Shown one piece after another: positions 57,511-64,000 of a stretch of DNA of 64,000 nt. Under the pieces are notes generated by a model. The model had not been told where the DNA came from and did not search any database. It saw nothing but the letters and a program-made list of their open reading frames with translations. This stretch comes from Hyperoodon ampullatus. Its lineage: Eukaryota; Chordata; Mammalia; Artiodactyla; Ziphiidae. Position numbers and translations under genes: made by a program. Position 1 is the first letter of the stretch. The number at the start of each line of letters is the position of its first letter. The stretch lies in NCBI GenBank assembly GCA_949752795.1, contig OX457068.1, positions 59,027,582 through 59,091,581 on the forward strand, read 5' to 3'.

Positions 57511-60000
57511 GGAGGAGTCAAGATGGTGGAATTGGAGAATGCGAATTCATCTCTCCTCACAAGTACATCAAGAATACATCTACAAAAGGAACAATTCTCA
57601 CAGAGCACCTGCTGAACATTAGCAGAAGATTTGGACACCTTAAAAGACAAGAAAAATTCCTTCACAACCAGGTAGGATGAAAGAAAGAAAAAAAGAAAAG
57701 AATAATCAAAAAAGGGACCAGCAACCCTTGTAGGAAGCTGAAGGTGAGAAGTTCCCACACTCAGAAAAACACCCCCTTCATGGTAGGGAAATCAGCTGGG
57801 ACATAAAGGGACCCTTGTGGGATCAAAGGAGAACAAAATGGATAGTCTGTGGCAGGCAGGACAAAGTAAGAACTCTGCTCATAGTCTGTGCCTCAGCCGT
57901 GCACACCCCAGCCTGAGTCATGTGTCTCATTGCCGAAGGGGGCTGGGTCCTGGAAAGTGGGGTTTGGAGCATGAACCCAGGGAGGGGACAGATACTGGCT
58001 GTGAAAAAGACAGCTTGAAGGGACAGGAGTAAAGAGCTCCACAACAGGGAAAGCTTGAGGAAAAAGCCTGGGACACCATAAGAAGAAATGTGTCACTGTT
58101 GAGTGGTGTGCAAGGGGTGGGCCACCATTGCAACCCCCTTCCCCACCCACTGACCTCAGCTTCTGAGGGAACTGGGAGGGGCATCCATCTGAATAGGTTC
58201 GCCAGCTCTTCAAACCAAGGCCTCCTCAGCTCATGTAGGCTTCACAGTCCTGAGTGCTGTCCGTCCAAAAGCCTCCTCGGGAATCAGCCCTGAGCATCCC
58301 TGCCTGAGACAGGAATCTGGCAGTGCTTGTGGGGGTTGAGTGCTAAAGCATGGGGTCAAGAGAGCAAATCTGGGGAAAGGACCACAACTGACTGCATGGA
58401 TCCAACAGAGGGAAAGGGAGTGAGGGGCTCTACCACCAGGAATGCCCATAGATGAACTGTCATCTGACTAGGAAATGAGGCAGCATTGTTGAATGCAAGG
58501 GTCCGGGCTGCCACCGCCCCCACATGCCATCCCCTGCTTTCATGGGCACTGGGAGAGATTCCCAGCAAAGCGACTACACCACTATCTGTTGCAACTGCCT
58601 TCTGGTCTCCGCTGCCAACAGAGACACCCCAGTTGTGACCTCCATACCCCTACCTGGCCTGAGTAAGTGTAGCCCAATAAGATGCTGCTTCTCTGCTCCC
58701 TCTTGCGTGGGCAGGGAACAGATGCTTGAGGATGGCACACACAGAGAAGGCAAACCGAAACCAAAGGTGAGCCCCAAGGGCAATGCAACTAAGGAAGAGG
58801 AATGGAAATCTCTCCATGCAGGTGCACAAGCCATGGATTAAATCCCTGTGATCAGCTTGTTAAATCCTGCATGTGGAATATCTGAAGAGACAATAAGTGT
58901 TCCCACAAGAGAGGCTGGTCTAGCATTAGCAGCAGTGGAATTTGGGGGCAAGTCCATGTGGAAGTTGGACCAGGTCAGAGTCTGAGCTGATCCCACAGTG
59001 TACACGGCAGGTCCAGAGACCTACCTAGAGTATTGGAGGACCTCCAGGATAGGTGGGCGTTGGCTCTGGCTCACTGAGGGAGCAAGGACACTGACAGAGG
59101 AGGACCCAGGAAATTATTTTTATCACTATTATTCTTTCTTTCTTTCTTGTTTTGTTTTGTTCAGTAGTTGGTGTTCTTGTTTTTAATATTTGTTTAAGTT
59201 TTGTTCTTTGATATTTTTTTCTATTTTTACTTTACTTTTTGTTGTTTTGTGCTTTTTTCTTGTTTTTTGTTCTTTATTTTATATTTTAATCATTTTTATA
59301 TGTTTGTTTTATGTTCTCTTTGTGGTTTTTTTTTTTGGTTTCCTTTCTGTTTTCATTTTGTTTTTCATCTTTTTTTTTGTTTCTGTTAGTTTAGTATTTA
59401 TTATTTTCACTTTTGAGTTCTTTTGTTTGTTCTCTCATTTCTTTTTTCTTTCTTTTCTGTCTGCTTGTTTGTTTCTGTTTGGTTTTGTTTTTATCATTTG
59501 TCTTGGGTTTGGTGTGTCTGTTTTCATCCTTCTTATTTTGTGTGTTGTTTTACTGCTGTCTATTTTTGTTTTTGCTACTTCTCTTGGGTTTTGTTTGTTT
59601 GTTGTTTTCTTTTCTTTTTTCTTTTTCTTTCTTTTTCCTCTGGCTGTGCCATGTGATTTTCAGGCTCTTGGTTCCCAACCAGAACTCAGGCCTGGGCCTC
59701 CAGGGTGGGAAAGATGAGTCCAGAATGCTGGGCCACCAGATAATTTCCAGGCCCAGGGAATATTAATTGGCATGCACTCACCTTGAGGTATCCATGACAC
59801 CAAGACCTGGCTACTCCCAACTGCCTGTAGGATCCAGGTCTGGACACCTCATGCCAAACAACCAGCAAGACAGGATCAAAGCCCCACCCATCAGCAGATA
59901 GGTTGCTTAAAGTTGTACTAAGCTCAAAGACATCCCATAACACACCACATAACATGGCTCTGCCCATCAGAGGGAAAAGGATCAGCTCCACAAGAGTACA
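57511..60000 (+). promoter_or_regulatory. Old L1 5' UTR with repeated blocks
   Basis: Two similar blocks about 390 bp apart (about 57850-58190 and 58240-58575) suggest tandem monomers, as in rodent L1 leaders. A long T/G/C-rich tract follows (59120-59640). The last part (59830-60000) is homologous to the inner leader of the young L1. Presumed to be a dead internal promoter. Confidence 0.65.
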
Positions 60001-60019
60001 GGTATCAGTCTCGCTCACA

Positions 60020-60610
60020 AAAAGCAAAGAAATAACTGCCACAGAGAGGAATAAAGAAAAAAGAATGAAAAGAGGTGAGAACAGTCTCAGAAACTGTGAC
60101 AACATTAAATGAACCCACATTTGGATTATAGGGGTCCCAGAAGAAGAAGAGAAAGATAAAGGGAATAAGAAAATATTTGAATAGATTATAGCCAAAAACT
60201 TCCCTAACATGGGAAAGGAAATAGCCACCAAATTTGAGGAAACACAGAGAGTCCCATACAGGATAAACTCAAGGAGAAACACGCTGAGACACATATTGAT
60301 CAAACTAACAAAAATTTAATTAAAAGAAAATATATTAAAAGCAGCAAGGAAAAAGCAAAAATAACATACAAGGGAATCCCCATAAGGATATCAGTTGATT
60401 TTTCAGCAGAAACTCGGCAGGCCAGAAGGGAGTGTCAGGATATATTTAAAGTGATGAAAGGGAAAAACCTACAACAAAGATTACTCTACGAAGCAAAGAT
60501 CTCATTCATATTCGATGGAGAAATCAAAAGCTTTACAGACAAGTAAAAGCTAAGAGAATTCAGTACCACCAAACCAGCTTTACAACAAATGCTAAAGGAA
60601 CTTCTCTAGG
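60020..60610 (+). pseudogene. L1 ORF1 remnant
   Basis: Translated pieces match the end of the coiled coil ('[12 protein letters not shown]'), the RRM start ('[13 protein letters not shown]') and the C-terminal domain ('RVPYRINSRRNT'), but stops occur throughout. The N-terminal half is missing. Confidence 0.85.
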
Positions 60611-61587
60611 CAGAAAACACAAAAGAAAAGGACCTACAAAAACAAACCCAAAACAATTAAGAAAATGGTAATAGGAACATACATATTGATAATTACCTTA
60701 CATACAAATGGATTAAATGTTCCAACCAAAAGACAGACTGACTGAATGGATCCAAAAACAAGACCCCTATATATGCTGTCCCCAAGAGACTCACTTCAGA
60801 CCTAGGGACACATGCACACTGAAAGTGAGGGAATGGAAAAAATATCCCACGCAAATGGAAATCAAAAGAAAGCTGGAGCAGCAATTCTCATATCAGAAAA
60901 AACAGACTTTAAAACAAAGACTATTACAAGAGACAAAGAAGGACACTACATAATGATCAAGGGGTTAATCCAAGATGAAGATATAACAATTGTAAACATT
61001 TATGCACCCAACATAGGAGCACCTCAATACATAAGGCAAATGCTAACAACCATAAAAGGGGAAATCAACAGTAACACAATCATAGTAGGGGACATTAACA
61101 CTCCACTTTCACCAATGGAAAGATCATCCAAAATGAAATAAAGAAGGAAACACAAGCTTTAAATGACACATTAAACAAGATGGACTTAATTGATATTTAT
61201 ATGACATTCCATCCCAAATCAACAGAATAGAGCTTCTTCTCAAGTGCCGATGTAACGTTCTCCAGGATAGACCACATCTTGGGTCACAAATCAAGCCTTG
61301 GTAAATTTAAGAAAATTGAAATTGTATCAAGCATCTTTTGCAACCACAATGGTATGAGATTAGAAATCAATTACAGGAAAAAGACGGTAAAAAATACAAA
61401 AACATGTAGGCTAAATAAATACTACTAAGTAACAAAGAGATCACTGAAGAAATTAAAGAGGAAATCTAAAAATACCTACAAACAAATGACAACAAAAACA
61501 TGAAGACCCAAAAACTTATGGGATGCAGCAAAGCAGTTCTAAGAGGGAAGTTTATAGCAGTACAATCTTACCTCAAGAAACAAGAAA

Positions 61588-61930
61588 GGGACTTCCCTTG
61601 CAGCACAGTGGTTAAGAATCTGCCTGCCAATGCAGGGGATATGAGTTTGATGCCTGGTCCAGGAAGATCGTACATGCTGCAGACTACCTAAGCCCATGCA
61701 CCACAACTACTGAGCCTGTGAGCCACAATGACTGAGCTTGCATGCCACAACTACTGAAGCCCATGTGCCTAGATCCCATGCACCACAGCAAGAGAAGCCA
61801 CCACAATGAGAAGCCCGTGCATTGCAATGAAGAGTAGCCCCTGCTCACCACAACTAGAGAAAGCCTGTGTGCAGCAACAAAGACCCAACACACCAAAAAT
61901 AAATAAAGTGAATGAATTTAAAAAAAATTT
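61588..61930 (+). mobile_element. Longer CHR-type SINE, plus strand, older
   Basis: Starts 'gggacttcccttgcagcacagtgg', with the same tRNA-like head as the other SINEs but a longer body rich in 'cacaactactgagcc' motifs, ending in an A-rich tail. It interrupts L1 ORF2 at 'caagaaa'. It represents an older or different subfamily from the other five copies. Confidence 0.85.
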
Positions 61931-62138
61931 AAACAAGGAAAATCACAAACAAACAATCTAACCTTACACCTTAAGCAACTAGAAAAAATGAACAAGACCC
62001 AAAGTTAGTAGAAAGAAAGAAATCATATTGATCAGAGCAGAAATAAATGAAATAGAAACAAAGAAAACAATAGCAAAGATCAATGAATTTAAAACATTTA
62101 TGAGAAGATAAACAAAACTGATAAAAGTTTAGCCAGAC

Positions 62139-62226
62139 TGTATACATGTAGCTGATTCACTTTGTTATACAGCAGAACCTGACACAACATTGTAAAGCAA
62201 TTATACTGCAATAAAGATGTTTAAAA
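62139..62226 (+). mobile_element. Very short L1 3' end fragment
   Basis: About 88 bp matching the last part of an L1 3' UTR ('gattcactttgttatacagcag', 'attgtaaagcaattatactg', 'aataaagatg') plus a tail, placed inside ORF2. No target duplication is clear. Confidence 0.8.
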
Positions 62227-64000
62227 ACAAAACACTGGTGTTTAAAAAAAAAGAAAAGAAAAATAGGAAAGGACTCAAATCAGTAAAACTAGAAATAAAA
62301 ATGGAGAAGTTACAACTGACACCACAGAAATACAAAGAATCAGAAGAGACTACTACAAGCAACTATATGCCAGTAAAATGGACAACCTGGAAGAAATGGA
62401 CAAATCCTTAGAAAGGTATAAGCTTCCAAGTCTGAACCAGGAAGAAACAGAAAATATGAACAGACCAATCACAAGTAATGAAATTGAAACTTTGATTAAA
62501 AATCTTCCAACAAACAAAAGCCCAGCACCAGATGGCTTCCCAGTGAATTCTATAAAACATTTAGAGAAGAGCGAAAATGAATCTTTCTCAAATTCTTCCC
62601 AAAAATTTCAGAGGAAGGCACACTCTCAAGCTCATTCTATGAGGTCACCATCACCCTGATACCAAAACCAGACAAAGATATCACACACACACAAAAAAAG
62701 AAAATTGCAGACTAATATCACTGATGAACATAGATGCAAAAATCTTCACCAAAATACTAACAAACAGAATCCAACAACACAGTAAAAAGTATCATACACC
62801 ATGACCAACTGAGATTTATCTCAGGGATGCAAGGATTCTTCAATGTGTGTAAATTGGTCAATGTGATACACCATATTAACAAGTTGAAGAATAAAAACCA
62901 TATGGTCATCTCTATAGCTGCATAGAAAATCTTTTGAAAGAATTCTACACTCATTTATGATAAAAACTCTTCAGAAAATGAACATAGAGGAAAGCTACCT
63001 CAACATAATAAAAGCTATGTATGACAAACCCATAGCAAACAGAATTCTCAGTGGTGAAAAACAGAAGCATTTCAGCTAAGATCATGAAGAAGATAAGGAT
63101 GTCCACTCTTGCCACTCTTATTCAACAGTTTTGGAAGACCTAGCCACAGCAATCAGAGAAGAAAAAGAAATAAGAGTCCAAATTGGAAAGGAAGAATTAA
63201 AACTGTCAGTGTTTTCAGAGGACATAATACTATACATAGAATTCCTCAAGATGCCACCGGAAAACCAGTAGAACTAATCAATGAATTTAGTAATGTTGCA
63301 GGATACAAAATGAATACACAGAAATCTCTTTCATTCCTATACACTAACAATGAAAGATCAGAAAGAGAAATTAAGGAAACACTCCCATTTACCTTTGCAA
63401 CAAAAATAATAAAATACCTAGGAGTAAACCTACCTAAAGAGGAAAGACCTGTCAGATGCTTTTGAAGCTAATTGAGGACAACACAAACAGATGGAAAGCT
63501 ATGCCCTGTTCTTGGATTGGAAGAAACAATGTTGTGAAAATGACTATACTACCTAAAACAATATACATATTCTATGCAATCCCTATCAATTACCAATGAC
63601 TTTCTTCACAGAATTTGAACAAAAAATTTTACAATTTGTTTGGAAACACAAAATACCTCGAATAGCCAAAGCAATCCTGAGAAAGAAAACCGGAGCTCGA
63701 GGAACCAAGCTCCTGGACTTCAGACTATACTACAGAGCTACAGTAAGCAAGACAGTATGGTACTGGTACAAAAATAAAAATATAGATCAATGGAACAGGA
63801 GAGAAACCCCCAGAAATAAACCCACACACATATGGTCACCTGATCTTTGACAAAGGAGGCAAGAATATACAATGTAGAAAAGACAGCCTCTTCAATAAGT
63901 GGTGCTGGGAAAACTGGACACCTACATGAAAAAGAGTTAAATTAGAACACTCCCTAACACCATACACAAAAATAAACTCAAAATGGATTAAAGACCTAAA

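Larger units (their letters stand above)
57511..64000 (+). mobile_element. Old full-length L1, plus strand, cut by the window end
   Basis: Starts with 'ggaggagtcaagatggtgga', the usual first nucleotides of an L1 with a YY1-type motif (57520-57529). A 2.4-kb leader runs to about 60000, the ORF1 remnant lies at about 60020-60610, and ORF2 begins near 60668 and continues past the end of the window. All frames are broken. A CHR-like SINE (61588-61930) and an L1 tail fragment (62139-62226) are nested in ORF2. The 3' end is not visible. Confidence 0.88.
60668..64000 (+). pseudogene. L1 ORF2 remnant, continues beyond the window
   Basis: Endonuclease pieces are open at 60717-60953 and 60812-61141 (including '[16 protein letters not shown]'). 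Reverse-transcriptase pieces are open at 62378-62659, 63109-63465 and 63596-63850. The expected FADD position has degraded (reads 'EDIIL' near 63220). Two nested insertions and many frameshifts make it inactive. Confidence 0.85.

Noticed and set aside
59190..59766. Strongly hydrophobic 175- and 117-codon frames that look like membrane proteins
   Set aside because: They come from the T-rich tract in the L1 leader, are open in several frames at once, and have no family resemblance.
1..64000. CRISPR arrays, bacterial operons, tRNA or rRNA genes, phage features
   Set aside because: The composition and repeats are mammalian. The tRNA-like heads seen are parts of SINEs, and no spaced repeat array fits CRISPR.

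Overview
This is nuclear DNA from a mammal, most likely a cetacean. The main evidence is repeated tRNA-Glu-derived SINEs of the CHR type (Cetacea, Hippopotamus, Ruminantia), one of them close to consensus at 53231-53433. They occur with L1 elements of several ages, and I saw no BovB, which would be expected in a ruminant. The assignment comes from repeat families I recognise by eye; no database search was run.

The window is a gene-poor, AT-rich region assembled almost entirely by retrotransposition. I find no intact host gene. The only host protein-coding sequence I recognise is a decayed terminal exon resembling RIT2 (a Ras-like GTPase) on the minus strand at 35743-37333. It keeps a splice-acceptor-like start and a C-terminal tail with stop codon, but it has a frame disruption and is split by a 1.36-kb L1 with a 14-bp target duplication.

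Layout. 1-9.9 kb: AT-rich unique sequence with a twin-primed L1, an L2, a CHR SINE, a short L1, an MLT1-like LTR and a MIR. 9.9-16.6 kb: a young full-length L1 on the minus strand, bounded by a perfect 17-bp target duplication, with a GC-rich 5' UTR, an open ORF1, an ORF2 broken by two small deletions, and a candidate 3' transduction. 16.6-19.6 kb: unique sequence with old MIR and L2 remnants. 19.6-31.5 kb: old L1s with nested SINEs and L1s, including a U6 snRNA-L1 chimera whose U6 part is itself split by a young L1. 31.5-35.7 kb: mostly unrecognised sequence. 35.7-38.3 kb: the RIT2-like exon, its L1, another L1 tail and a MIR. 39.5-41.6 kb: a Tigger1 DNA transposon. 41.6-44.8 kb: unrecognised AT-rich sequence. 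44.8-56.1 kb: three consecutive old L1s. 57.5-64 kb: an old full-length L1 on the plus strand that runs off the window end.

These pieces do not form an operon or pathway. The record is one of L1 activity over time: L1 enzymes made the L1, SINE, U6-chimera and transduction structures, and successive L1 families here carry at least three different 5' UTRs. I did not find an undescribed biological system. The most useful leads are the interrupted RIT2-like exon, the U6-L1 chimera, the 3' transduction and the 5' UTR exchange.
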